Of a DNA stretch of 64,000 bases, positions 34,392-41,600 are shown in pieces. Source of the stretch: REEB509 sp049314555 (GTDB lineage Bacteria; Pseudomonadota; Alphaproteobacteria; Caulobacterales; Aquidulcibacteraceae). Numbering within the stretch: position 1 is the first letter of the stretch; each line of letters opens with the position of its first letter. The translations under genes and the position numbers were made by a program. The notes beneath the pieces were generated by a model, which ran no database searches, was not told where the DNA came from, and saw only the letters and a program-made list of their open reading frames with translations. The DNA lies in NCBI GenBank assembly GCA_049314555.1, contig JBMOEW010000009.1, positions 1 to 64,000 of the forward strand. The letters are read 5' to 3'.

Positions 34392-35871
34392 GATCCTGCT
34401 GATCGCAAGGCGCGACTACTTGGCGTATGTTTCGGCGTGGGGGTTTTGGGTTTCGCTGATCACCGCGCCGTTTCTGATCATGGCCATCGCCGCAGCGCCT
34501 TTGCTGCTCACCAGGGCAGAGCCCTCCCGTGCGATCGCCATTCTGGCCGATCGACCAGACGACCACGCCGCCGCCCGCCGCGCGATCGAAGGCCCTGAAC
34601 GGGCCGAAGCCCGGCGCGCTTTAGACGCGTTCCTGACGGCCGCCGCGCCCCAAAGCCAAAGCGAAGCGATGGCAGCCTTCGACGCCGCCACAGACCGCGC
34701 CACGGGCCTTGCCAACGCCCGCGCTGTGGTCGGCCAAACCGCGCCCGGGGCCCTGCGCGCCTTTCCCAATCCCCAGCCCCGCTATGTGGTGGCCCGCAGC
34801 CCCGCGCGCTCCATCGAAGCGCTAAAGCCTTACCTGCGCGGCGAACGCGCAATCGCAGCCCTTGGCCGCCAGCGCGACCTGTTTGCCGCGATCCACATCA
34901 AGCGCAGCCCAGACGGCGCGATCGCCTTGGACTATTGGAGCACGAACCTCAACGACACTGTGCCCGCCAATCGCGTCATTCGCGGCCTTGGCGAAGCGAT
35001 GCGAATAGACGCCCTCACTGCCCGCGGCTTCAGCCCCCAGGAGGCCGCTTCCCTGGAAGACCTGAGCCCCACCCTCAATCAGTTCGACCCGCACGCGCAA
35101 ACCTCCGGCGAAACAGTGGACGACGGCGACCGCGCGCCCTTCCTGGTGGCGGTGCTGCTGTCGTTTGCGCTGTGGAGCGCGGTGTTTGGGGTGGCCAACA
35201 TGCTGCTCACCAGCGTGCTCGAGGAAAAGTCCAACAAGATTCTAGACAGCTTGCTCACTTGCGCCTCGCCGGCACAAATCCTGATCGGCAAGCTTTTGGG
35301 CGTGGCAGGGGTGAGCGCTACGTTCCTGGCGGCTTGGAGCGGGTTGGGCGCTGGCCTGGCGGGCCTCCTCAATCGCTTCGCCCCCACCAACAACATGGCG
35401 GATCTGGCCTTGAGCGCCGTTCATCCGGAGCTAGCCGCCCTGTTTGTGCTGTGTTTTGTGTGCGGCTATCTGATGTACGGGGCGATGTTTCTGGGCCTCG
35501 GCGCGCTGTGTGAAACCAACCAGGAAGCACAAACCCTGCTGGGCCCAGTTTTCCTGGTGCTGACTGCACCGATCCTGCTTTTGGCCCCCGCCTTCGACAA
35601 TCCCAACTCGCCCCTGGTCGCGGGGGCTGCATGGATCCCGTTCTTTACCCCATTCATCATGATGATGCGCGCACCGGTTGGCCTGCCCTTGACCGAAATC
35701 GTCGGACCCGTGCTGCTGATGATGGCAACCGTGGTGGTGGTGCTGTGGCTGGCTAGCCGGCTGTTTCACGCAGGCGTGGTGGACCGGGCTGATGCCTCAA
35801 CCCTGCGCCGTCGCCTGTCGCCCCGCGGCTGGGTTGCGCCGGAAAAACCCGCAGCAAAACCCCGAACCTAG
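34384..35871 (+). CDS. ABC-2 type permease, NatB-like
   Basis: 495 residues from ATG 34384, overlapping the ATPase gene by eight bases. The N-terminal TM (WGFWVSLITAPFLIMAIAAA) is followed by a large extracytoplasmic domain (about 50-250) and then a cluster of five or six TM segments, with VLEEKSNKILDSLLTCASPA as the ABC-2 coupling-helix region characteristic of NatB/YhaP proteins. It forms an exporter with the preceding ATPase. Transcription may end at the hairpin near 35888-35913. Confidence 0.9.
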   Translation: MREILLIARRDYLAYVSAWGFWVSLITAPFLIMAIAAAPLLLTRAEPSRAIAILADRPDDHAAARRAIEGPERAEARRALDAFLTAAAPQSQSEAMAAFDAATDRATGLANARAVVGQTAPGALRAFPNPQPRYVVARSPARSIEALKPYLRGERAIAALGRQRDLFAAIHIKRSPDGAIALDYWSTNLNDTVPANRVIRGLGEAMRIDALTARGFSPQEAASLEDLSPTLNQFDPHAQTSGETVDDGDRAPFLVAVLLSFALWSAVFGVANMLLTSVLEEKSNKILDSLLTCASPAQILIGKLLGVAGVSATFLAAWSGLGAGLAGLLNRFAPTNNMADLALSAVHPELAALFVLCFVCGYLMYGAMFLGLGALCETNQEAQTLLGPVFLVLTAPILLLAPAFDNPNSPLVAGAAWIPFFTPFIMMMRAPVGLPLTEIVGPVLLMMATVVVVLWLASRLFHAGVVDRADASTLRRRLSPRGWVAPEKPAAKPRT

Positions 35872-35874
35872 CCC

Positions 35875-35913
35875 TTAAAAAGCAACGGCCGCACGGGGCT
35901 TAGCCCATGCGGC
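35875..35913 (-). terminator. probable terminator of rpsU
   Basis: GCCGCA (35888-35893) pairs with TGCGGC (35908-35913) with an inner GGGCT/AGCCC-like extension. On the minus strand a T5 run (35877-35881) follows six bases after the stem. The gap weakens the call; it could also end the permease transcript. Confidence 0.5.
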
Positions 35914-35941
35914 GTTACACCTTTGCCAAAGACCCTAAAGC

Positions 35942-36166
35942 CTACCGCTTCGCGATCAGGCCTTCGCGTTGGGCCCGCTTGCGCGCCAGCTTGCGCGCGC
36001 GACGCACGGCTTCGGCCTTTTCCCGCGCCCGCTTCTCCGAGGGTTTCTCGTAGTGGTTGCGGCGCTTCATCTCGCGGAAAGTGCCTTCCCGCTGCATTTT
36101 CTTCTTCAGTGCTTTCAACGCCTGATCGACGTTGTTATCGCGCACAAAAATCTGGACCAGGACCAA
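35942..36166 (-). CDS. rpsU: 30S ribosomal protein S21
   Basis: 74 residues, starting MVLVQIFVRDNNVDQALKAL with the S21 core KKKMQREGTFREMKRRNHYE and an extended basic C-terminus (KLARKRAQREGLIAKR) typical of alphaproteobacterial S21. It is a small-subunit protein near the anti-Shine-Dalgarno end of 16S rRNA. It is monocistronic here; no primase or sigma-factor gene follows, unlike in enterobacteria. Confidence 0.97.
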   Translation of the reverse strand: MVLVQIFVRDNNVDQALKALKKKMQREGTFREMKRRNHYEKPSEKRAREKAEAVRRARKLARKRAQREGLIAKR

Positions 36167-36321
36167 TCCTCCTCATCGCCGGCCAAACACATGGCCGAAC
36201 GACAAAAACGCCTTCGGGGCGACCCCGATGGGCGGCCCGCGACAACGCTTCTGTCAACCGGAGGGTGGCGCGTAGCAAAAGGCGTGCGCGCTGTCCACCC
36301 CTTCTCGCGTCAAACTGGGCG

Positions 36322-36633
36322 TCACAGGGCGTCCGGGAAGGCCGCTTTCACCCGCGCCTCAAGCGCTGCAGCAACCGCTGGGTCAAGCCCGCCCGCCTGC
36401 GCACAAGCGATCATCGCCAGCCAAACCGACCGCGGCGGGCAATGCAACAGCGCCGGGGTTTCCACACACAGCACCCGCGCCATTTCCTGCGCCCATGCCT
36501 CAAACACCGCCACCACATCCCCCTCAGGCTGCGCCGCGCGCCAGGTTTGCCAGCTCAACCCCAAAAACGCCCGGTGCTGATCCAACGCATCAAGCGCCGC
36601 AGCAACGCGGACGGCCTGGTCCTGCACGCTCAA
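36322..36633 (-). CDS. hypothetical protein downstream of a NUDIX gene
   Basis: 103 residues, all-helical by appearance, with SVQDQAVRVAAALDALDQHR and SVWLAMIACAQAGGLDPAVA. No motif that I recognise and no signal peptide. Its ATG overlaps the stop of the NUDIX gene (36630-36633), so the two are co-translated. The overlap is the main reason to accept it as real. Confidence 0.65.
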   Translation of the reverse strand: MSVQDQAVRVAAALDALDQHRAFLGLSWQTWRAAQPEGDVVAVFEAWAQEMARVLCVETPALLHCPPRSVWLAMIACAQAGGLDPAVAAALEARVKAAFPDAL

Positions 36634-37082
36634 GCTGCCCCCTCCACCATCTTAACCCCGGCCATGATCACCCGCACCGTTTCGCTCCACATGCCAAGCT
36701 CAGCGAGCCCATCGATTGGAAAAAAGCGGGCCTCGGCGGCGTCGTCGCCGGCGCGCGGCTCAAGGCCAGTCCACCGGGCGGCGTAATCCACCAAAACATA
36801 ATGCGCCCAGATATCCCCGCCCCCCCGCGAGGCAAAAAGCCCGTCCACCACCTCAATCAGACCAACCAATTCGGCCTGCACCCCGGTTTCTTCGTGAAGC
36901 TCCCGCAGGGCGGCATCGGCGGTCCGCTCGCCCCACTCGATCCGCCCGCCCGGCAGGCTCCACTCGTCCTTGCGTGGCGGCTGGCCCCTTCTGATCAGCA
37001 AGACCTCCCGGCCCCGCACACACACCACCCCCACCGCCGGGACCGGCGTGCGTCGCGGCGTCTCGCTTGCCCCATCGGTCAT
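36630..37082 (-). CDS. NUDIX hydrolase
   Basis: 150 residues. The NUDIX box is intact: GGRIEWGERTADAALRELHE followed by ETGV, matching G-x5-E-x7-R-E-U-x-E-E-x-G-U, so Mg-dependent hydrolysis of a nucleoside diphosphate derivative is expected. The N-terminal VPAVGVVCVRGREVLLIRRG resembles the ADP-ribose or MutT-like group, but the substrate cannot be fixed. Its stop overlaps the start of the 103-residue gene. Confidence 0.9.
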   Translation of the reverse strand: MTDGASETPRRTPVPAVGVVCVRGREVLLIRRGQPPRKDEWSLPGGRIEWGERTADAALRELHEETGVQAELVGLIEVVDGLFASRGGGDIWAHYVLVDYAARWTGLEPRAGDDAAEARFFPIDGLAELGMWSETVRVIMAGVKMVEGAA

Positions 37083-37183
37083 TGAGCCCTCCTTGACCTC
37101 GCCGCAATACCTGCCGACTGTGAATGCCTTAACGTGGTTTTTGCCCTTTGGGCGCCCGTTTCCGGTAACAGGAGGGCATGCCT

Positions 37184-37618
37184 ATGCGACTGGCTGTTGT
37201 CTTCACTGTGTGCATGGCCATGGCAGGCCTTGCGTTCGCCCAAAACGAACAGGCCACCACTGACCAACCCCTTACCGCGCAAGAGCTCCGCGCGGCCATA
37301 ATTGGCATCGACATGGTGGGCACTTATGTCACTGAAGATGGCCGACGATGGCGCGAGTGCATTGCCGTCGATTCTTCGACAGTTTACTTATTTGAAGGTG
37401 CACAACCCGATAGCGGCCGCCTGACCCTCACGGACAATGACGAAGCCTGCTTTTCCTATGTATCTAGCAACTTCACGCGAACAAGCTGCTTTCGTGTCTA
37501 TCGCGATGGCAACAGCGGCCTACGTTTCATCGGACTCGAGGGTCTAGGCGATCCATTCATCGCCAAGCAATTGCGCCGGGTGCGCACCTGCGATCATTTA
37601 ATGGGCCCAGGAGCCTAG
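37184..37618 (+). CDS. secreted protein of unknown function
   Basis: 144 residues from ATG 37184. This start has AGGAGG at 37170-37175 with good spacing; the ATG at 37178 is too close. A signal peptide MRLAVVFTVCMAMAGLAFAQ ends with A-F-A-Q. The mature part has four cysteines (RECIAVD, DEACFSYV, RTSCFRVY, RTCDHLMG) that could form disulfides. Its GC content is lower than that of neighbouring genes. I do not recognise the family. Confidence 0.7.
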   Translation: MRLAVVFTVCMAMAGLAFAQNEQATTDQPLTAQELRAAIIGIDMVGTYVTEDGRRWRECIAVDSSTVYLFEGAQPDSGRLTLTDNDEACFSYVSSNFTRTSCFRVYRDGNSGLRFIGLEGLGDPFIAKQLRRVRTCDHLMGPGA

Positions 37619-37639
37619 AACCCCAGGAGCCTAACTCCC

Positions 37640-38317
37640 ATGTGCGGTCGCTACGCCATCACCATGCCGGCAGAGGCCATGCGCCAGCTGTTTCATGCCC
37701 GCTACGAGGGGCTTGATTGGCCCCCCCGGTTCAACATCGCCCCCAGCCAGCCGGTGCCGTTCGTGCGACGGGCACCAGACGGCAGCAACGAGATCGCTAT
37801 TGCCCGCTGGGGCTTTCACCCAAGCTGGATGAAAGAACCGCCCGGCGCAAAAAGCATGATCAATGCCCGCTCAGAGACCGCCGCCGAAAAGCCCTTCTTC
37901 CGCGACGCGATGAAAAAGCGCCGCGCCCTTCTGGTGGCCAACGGCTACTTTGAATGGAAGCGCGACGGTGCGGTCAAGACGCCGTTTTTCATCCACGCCG
38001 CCAACGATGAACCCTTGGTGTTTGCCGCGCTCTGGGAAAGGTGGCGCGATCCTGAGGGCGATGGATCGTTCATCGAAACGGTGGCGATGCTCACCGCCGC
38101 CGCCCACCCCAGCATCAGCCTGATCCACGACCGCATGCCCGTGATGCTAAGCCAAGACCTGGCCAACCAATGGCTCGACCCCACCTTGCCGAAGGAGGCT
38201 GCCGGATTTCTGATTGAGGCCGCCACCGCCAAACCGCCGCGCTTGGATGCCTACCCCGTGAGCCGCGCGGTCAATTCCCCAGGCCACGATGCGCCAGATG
38301 TGATCATGCCGGCGTAG
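37640..38317 (+). CDS. SRAP (SOS response-associated peptidase, YedK/HMCES) protein
   Basis: 225 residues beginning MCGRYAITM. Cys2 becomes N-terminal after Met removal and forms the thiazolidine crosslink with abasic sites in single-stranded DNA. The other active-site residues are visible: N in MINARSETA, E in NGYFEWKRDG and H in LIHDRMPVML. It shields abasic sites during replication. It starts 21 bases after the secreted protein gene; its stop codon lies inside the first palindromic repeat. Confidence 0.95.
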   Translation: MCGRYAITMPAEAMRQLFHARYEGLDWPPRFNIAPSQPVPFVRRAPDGSNEIAIARWGFHPSWMKEPPGAKSMINARSETAAEKPFFRDAMKKRRALLVANGYFEWKRDGAVKTPFFIHAANDEPLVFAALWERWRDPEGDGSFIETVAMLTAAAHPSISLIHDRMPVMLSQDLANQWLDPTLPKEAAGFLIEAATAKPPRLDAYPVSRAVNSPGHDAPDVIMPA

Positions 38318-38487
38318 GCCGCTTTCAGGGAAAGTGGTATCCGGTTTCCCGTCCGAAAGCGGCCTAAAGAATTGCTTTAGACCCGTTCCCGAAAAGTGTT
38401 ACGCGGTTTTCGGAAGAGAACGGGTCCATACTTGAGATTTAGAGCAGCTCCCGATCGAACGATTCCGTTCGATCGGGAGCTGCTCTA
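38315..38487. repeat. three tandem palindromic intergenic repeat elements
   Basis: Element 1 (38315-38366): TAGGCCGCTTTC with GAAAGCGGCCTA, inner stem GGGAAA/TTTCCC. Element 2 (38380-38426): GACCCGTTC/GAACGGGTC with inner CCGAAAA/TTTTCGG. Element 3 (38440-38487): two perfect 22-base arms, TAGAGCAGCTCCCGATCGAA plus CG and the complement, around ATTC. Elements 1 and 2 share a core AAAGTG-x-TA-xx-CGGTTT. The style matches the mosaic palindromic elements common in alphaproteobacterial intergenic DNA. The first covers the SRAP stop codon. Confidence 0.85.
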
Positions 38488-38553
38488 GCGCACGTGATCG
38501 GGCCCGCCCCCCGTGACTGAACCCCTGCTGCCAGACGCGGGCTAATGTGTGCG

Positions 38554-39129
38554 CTAATGGTGGGCGTGCCCCACCGGCATAGGCGGTTCAGTCAGCGTCA
38601 ACATCAACGCGGGATGCTCTGTGGGGCCCGCGGCCGGGTCATCCGCCCAGTCATAGGAGCCACCATTGGCGCACTCTTGGCGCGCCGCAAACAACAAGGT
38701 CCGCCCCGGCTCGTTCGGGGTCGCCAATCGCACCTCAAATTGTTCGTAGGCAAACGAAGGGATTTCGCCCCCAGACCAGGTGATCGTATCCACGCGCTCC
38801 ATAACCGTTTGCCCGTGCAGCGAAAGCGGCACCTCCAGGGGCGCGTGCGTTACAGCCACCGTCCATCCAGGCACCACCCGCGGCGTCACCCGGCTCACCC
38901 CCGGCGGCAGCGTCAACCGCACCCGCACCGTTGGGCTGTCACCACACCCATGGGTGATGCGAAATTGCAGCGTTGTGAGCGCGCCGGCCTCAGCCTCGGT
39001 GGCGTTCAGCGCCGCGTGCCCAAACGCAACACCAGTCAACGCAACCCCAGTCAACGCTAAACTGGTCAACGCGACACTGGTCAACGCCGCCAGCACCGCG
39101 ATCCCCATCGCCAAGGCCTTCCCACGCAT
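38554..39129 (-). CDS. YcnI-like (DUF1775) secreted protein
   Basis: 191 residues from ATG 39129. After a long signal region (MRGKALAMGIAVLAALTSVA then repeats of S/G-V-A-L-T) comes AFGHAALNATEAEAGALTTL and RITHGCGDSPTVRVRLTLPP, with VPGWTVAVT and WSGGEIPSFAYEQFEVRLAT, the pattern of YcnI/DUF1775 copper-linked periplasmic proteins. The His expected just after signal cleavage (GHAAL) would be the copper ligand. The C-terminus ends PMPVGHAHH, another possible metal site. No copper transporter gene (YcnJ/CopCD) adjoins it. Confidence 0.75.
   Translation of the reverse strand: MRGKALAMGIAVLAALTSVALTSLALTGVALTGVAFGHAALNATEAEAGALTTLQFRITHGCGDSPTVRVRLTLPPGVSRVTPRVVPGWTVAVTHAPLEVPLSLHGQTVMERVDTITWSGGEIPSFAYEQFEVRLATPNEPGRTLLFAARQECANGGSYDWADDPAAGPTEHPALMLTLTEPPMPVGHAHH
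39028..39087 (-). repeat. four 15-bp tandem repeats in the signal region of the YcnI-like gene
   Basis: Units AACACCAGTCAACGC, AACCCCAGTCAACGC, TAAACTGGTCAACGC and GACACTGGTCAACGC are consecutive. On the minus strand they encode repeated GVALT/SLALT pentapeptides in the hydrophobic core of the signal peptide. Copy-number change keeps the frame. Confidence 0.85.
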
Positions 39130-39229
39130 CGCATTGAGCCTTCTAGAGTGCCCATCAACACTTGCCTTTGCCGGGGCCAAGGTCAACACTACCCCTCACC
39201 CACACACATCCCATTCAGCGAGTTTCCCC

Positions 39230-40198
39230 ATGGCTATCCGCACCCCGATTTGCGACCTCTTGGCGATCGACCACCCCATCCTGCTCGCAGGCATGGGCGG
39301 GGTGAGCTACGCCAAATTGGCCGCCGCGGTTTCCAATGCCGGCGGCTACGGCGTGCTTGGTATGGCCGGGAGGGACCCGAAGGAAATCAAGGACAACATG
39401 CGCGAAGTGCGCAAGCTGACCGACAAACCCTTTGGCGTGGACCTCCTGGCCGCCACCCCAGATCAAATGATGGCCGCGGTGGATGTGATCATTTCCGAGG
39501 GGGCCTCAAGCTTCATCGCCGGCCTTGGCGTGCCGATGCCGATCATGGAAAAACTCAAACAGGCAGGGCTGAAGGTGATGGTGGTGTGTGGCGCGGTCAA
39601 ACACGCCGTGAAAGCCGAACAGGCCGGCTGCGACGCCGTGATCTGCCAGGGCAGCGAAGGCGGCGGCCACACCGGGCTTGTGGGCACATTTCCCCTGGTG
39701 GCCCAGGCGGTGGAGGCGGTGAAAATCCCGGTGATTGCCGCGGGCGGCATCTATGATGGGCGCGGGCTTGCAGCGTCCCTGGCCCTTGGTGCGCAGGGCG
39801 TGTGGATGGGCACGCGCTTTATCGCAAGCCACGAAGCCCACGCCGCCCAAATGTACAAGGATGCAGTGTTGGCCTGCAGCGATGTCGATACCGTCCGCAC
39901 CAAGAGCTATACCGGAAAGCCCATGCGAACCAAAGAAAACGCCTGGACCAAGGACTGGGAAAGCCGCCCGCAAGATATCCAACCCTTCCCCTATCAGGCC
40001 GGCATTTCCATTCAGAGCAATGCGCTCGGCGGCATAGGTGGGCAAACCGAAGGTCTGGACCCGGACAAATCCTGCTTCGCCATGGGCCAATCAGCTGGTG
40101 GCATCCGCGATGTCTTGCCCGCCGGCGACATCGTGCGCCAAATCATCGACGAAGCAGAGGCCGCCATCTCCAAAACCGCCCGCTGGTCCCACCCATGA
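39230..40198 (+). CDS. nitronate monooxygenase family protein (FabK-like branch)
   Basis: 322 residues from ATG 39230. FMN TIM barrel: ILLAGMGGVSYAKLAAAVSN, AGGYGVLGM, VICQGSEGGGHTGLVGTFPL with the catalytic-type H-T-G, and IPVIAAGGIYDGRGLAASLA followed by GAQGVWMGTRF. These motifs are shared by nitronate monooxygenases and FabK-type enoyl-ACP reductases; I favour the former because no fatty-acid synthesis gene adjoins it. Its stop overlaps the start of the acetyltransferase gene (ATGA). Confidence 0.88.
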   Translation: MAIRTPICDLLAIDHPILLAGMGGVSYAKLAAAVSNAGGYGVLGMAGRDPKEIKDNMREVRKLTDKPFGVDLLAATPDQMMAAVDVIISEGASSFIAGLGVPMPIMEKLKQAGLKVMVVCGAVKHAVKAEQAGCDAVICQGSEGGGHTGLVGTFPLVAQAVEAVKIPVIAAGGIYDGRGLAASLALGAQGVWMGTRFIASHEAHAAQMYKDAVLACSDVDTVRTKSYTGKPMRTKENAWTKDWESRPQDIQPFPYQAGISIQSNALGGIGGQTEGLDPDKSCFAMGQSAGGIRDVLPAGDIVRQIIDEAEAAISKTARWSHP

Positions 40199-40497
40199 GC
40201 CTGCCGCCCGATCTCGTGATCACGCTTGAAAAAACCGCCCATGGCGGCCGCTGGCTGGCCAAAACCGCCGAGGGCCCCGACAGCGAAATGACTTTCATCC
40301 ACCGCCCTGGTGGCATCATCATCGACCATACCGGCGTGCCCCGTGAGCTGGAAGGTCGCGGCATCGCCCGCGCTTTGCTGGACCGCGCCCTGAACGACGC
40401 CCGCGCGCTCGGCCTGACCATCACGCCCCAGTGCAGCTACATCGTGGCCCAGTTTGCCCGCCACCCCGAGTGGGCCGACGTGATCAAGCCGGACTAA
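40195..40497 (+). CDS. GNAT-like N-acetyltransferase (YjdJ-type, short)
   Basis: 100 residues from ATG 40195. The segment VPRELEGRGIARALLDRALN contains the acetyl-CoA pyrophosphate-binding loop (E-G-R-G-I-A-R-A-L), and ITPQCSYIVAQFARHPEWAD is the conserved C-terminal motif of the small YjdJ/Gtn-type acetyltransferase group, which is shorter than standard GNATs. The substrate is unknown. It is co-translated with the nitronate monooxygenase gene through a four-base overlap. Confidence 0.85.
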   Translation: MSLPPDLVITLEKTAHGGRWLAKTAEGPDSEMTFIHRPGGIIIDHTGVPRELEGRGIARALLDRALNDARALGLTITPQCSYIVAQFARHPEWADVIKPD

Positions 40498-40514
40498 ACA
40501 TCACGTTTGCACTT

Positions 40515-40548
40515 CCGTTATAACCCAGTTATACACGGGTTATAACGG
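40515..40548 (+). promoter_or_regulatory. 12-bp perfect inverted repeat, operator of the AbrB-Doc module
   Basis: CCGTTATAACCC (40515-40526) and GGGTTATAACGG (40537-40548) are exact reverse complements around a 10-base AT-rich spacer. The element ends 8 bases before the antitoxin ATG, as expected for autoregulation by an AbrB-type antitoxin or antitoxin-toxin complex. Confidence 0.8.
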
Positions 40549-40556
40549 AGACCGCC

Positions 40557-40781
40557 ATGATCAAGCTGAAAGTCACCCAGATCGGCAATTCCCTTGGCGT
40601 TGTGCTGCCGAAGGAAGCCTTGGCCCGCCTGAACGTGGACAAGGGCGATGAACTGTATCTGACGCCTGCCCCCGACGGGTATCGCATCACCCCGCAGGGG
40701 GAGGGATTGGCCGACCAGCTGGAGAAGGCCCGCGCCGTTATGAAGCGCCGCCGCGTGGTCTTGCGTGAGCTGGCGAAATGA
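40557..40781 (+). CDS. AbrB/MazE-type antitoxin
   Basis: 74 residues. The N-terminal half (KLKVTQIGNSLGVVLPKEAL) is a swapped-hairpin AbrB DNA-binding domain; the C-terminal half (LADQLEKARAVMKRRRVVLR) is a basic, likely disordered toxin-binding tail. The stop overlaps the toxin start (ATGA at 40778). With the upstream palindrome this forms a complete toxin-antitoxin operon. Confidence 0.9.
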   Translation: MIKLKVTQIGNSLGVVLPKEALARLNVDKGDELYLTPAPDGYRITPQGEGLADQLEKARAVMKRRRVVLRELAK

Positions 40782-41164
40782 GCCGGTGGGTCTGGATCGA
40801 TCCGTCGATTGTTTCAGCCATCCACGACGAGCAGATCTCCGAGCATGGCGGCGCGACGGGTGTGCGGGACCCGGGGCTGCTTGAATCTGCGCTCGCGAGG
40901 CCACAAAACTTGGACGCCAATGGCGGGCCGGATGTGTTCCTACTGGCGGCGGCCTATGCCTTCGGCGTGGCCAAGTACCATCCCTTTGTGGATGGCAACA
41001 AGCGAACCGCGCTTGTGCTCTGCGAATTGTTCCTGGAGTTGAATGGCTGGCGCAACGAAGCGAGCGACGCCGAGACCTTGGCAGCGATGCTCGACCTCGC
41101 CGCCGGCGAAATCGACGAGGACGGCTTTGCAGCGTGGTTACGGGATGGATGCGTGGAGGGGTGA
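40778..41164 (+). CDS. Doc/Fic-type toxin
   Basis: 128 residues. The Fic core motif is HPFVDGNKRTA near residue 67, with the catalytic His and the phosphate-binding G-N-K-R; the size and the trailing A rather than G match the Doc branch, whose phage P1 member phosphorylates EF-Tu. The typical Doc N-terminus (IHDEQISEHGGATGVRDPGL, LESALARPQN) is also present. It is co-translated with an AbrB-type antitoxin, a common partner for Doc in alphaproteobacteria instead of Phd. Confidence 0.92.
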   Translation: MSRWVWIDPSIVSAIHDEQISEHGGATGVRDPGLLESALARPQNLDANGGPDVFLLAAAYAFGVAKYHPFVDGNKRTALVLCELFLELNGWRNEASDAETLAAMLDLAAGEIDEDGFAAWLRDGCVEG

Positions 41165-41219
41165 GGCGCAACCCAATACACGACTAACCGGCGCGACAGG
41201 TTCTCAACAATGAGAAACG

Positions 41220-41447
41220 TCATTCCGCGGCGACCCCTGCCGCCCGGCGTTCGCGATCAGCCGCGAAGGCCAGAAAGGCGCGGATGTCTTCAAGTGTCAA
41301 TTCCGGGAAATCGGCGACGATCTCCTCAGGCGTCATGCCGGACGCGAGGTATTCGAGCACATCGTAAGCCGTGATCCGCAGGCCCCGGATGCAAGGCTTG
41401 CCGGAACGCTTGGCGGGCTCAAAGGTGATGACGCTGCGCCAATCCAT
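41220..41447 (-). CDS. DUF433 domain protein (antitoxin-like)
   Basis: 75 residues. ITFEPAKRSGKPCIRGLRIT and YDVLEYLASGMTPEEIVADF followed by PELTLEDIRAFLAFAADRER is the DUF433 winged-helix pattern. DUF433 proteins usually precede a PIN-like DUF5615 toxin; no such gene follows, since the downstream neighbour is the end of the Doc gene in convergent orientation. It appears to be an orphan antitoxin, head to head with a YoeB relic. Confidence 0.9.
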   Translation of the reverse strand: MDWRSVITFEPAKRSGKPCIRGLRITAYDVLEYLASGMTPEEIVADFPELTLEDIRAFLAFAADRERRAAGVAAE

Positions 41448-41456
41448 GAGGCGAGG

Positions 41457-41600
41457 ATGCGCGGGGAAACGGGCGAAATCAAGGGCTGGTGGTCGCGCCG
41501 GATCACGCTGGAAGATCGGCTGGTGTATTGGGTGGTCGGCGCGGGCGAGGAGCAGCGGCTAGAGATCACACAGTGCCGGTTGCATTATTGCGGGGTCTGA
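41457..41600 (+). pseudogene. C-terminal remnant of a YoeB/Txe-type toxin
   Basis: A 47-codon frame, MRGETGEIKGWWSRRITLED then RLVYWVV, RLEITQCRLHY and a stop. This is the C-terminal half of YoeB (K-G-x-x-x-G-x-W-S-R-R-I-x-x-E-x-R-L-V-Y, C-R-x-H-Y), including the catalytic Arg, His and Tyr region. The first 35-40 residues of the family and any YefM antitoxin are missing. It overlaps the end of the convergent TIR gene by 16 bases. Confidence 0.75.

Noticed and set aside
39802..40194. Extended start for the acetyltransferase
   Set aside because: The longer frame lies inside the nitronate monooxygenase gene in another frame; ATG 40195 with ATGA overlap is the natural start.
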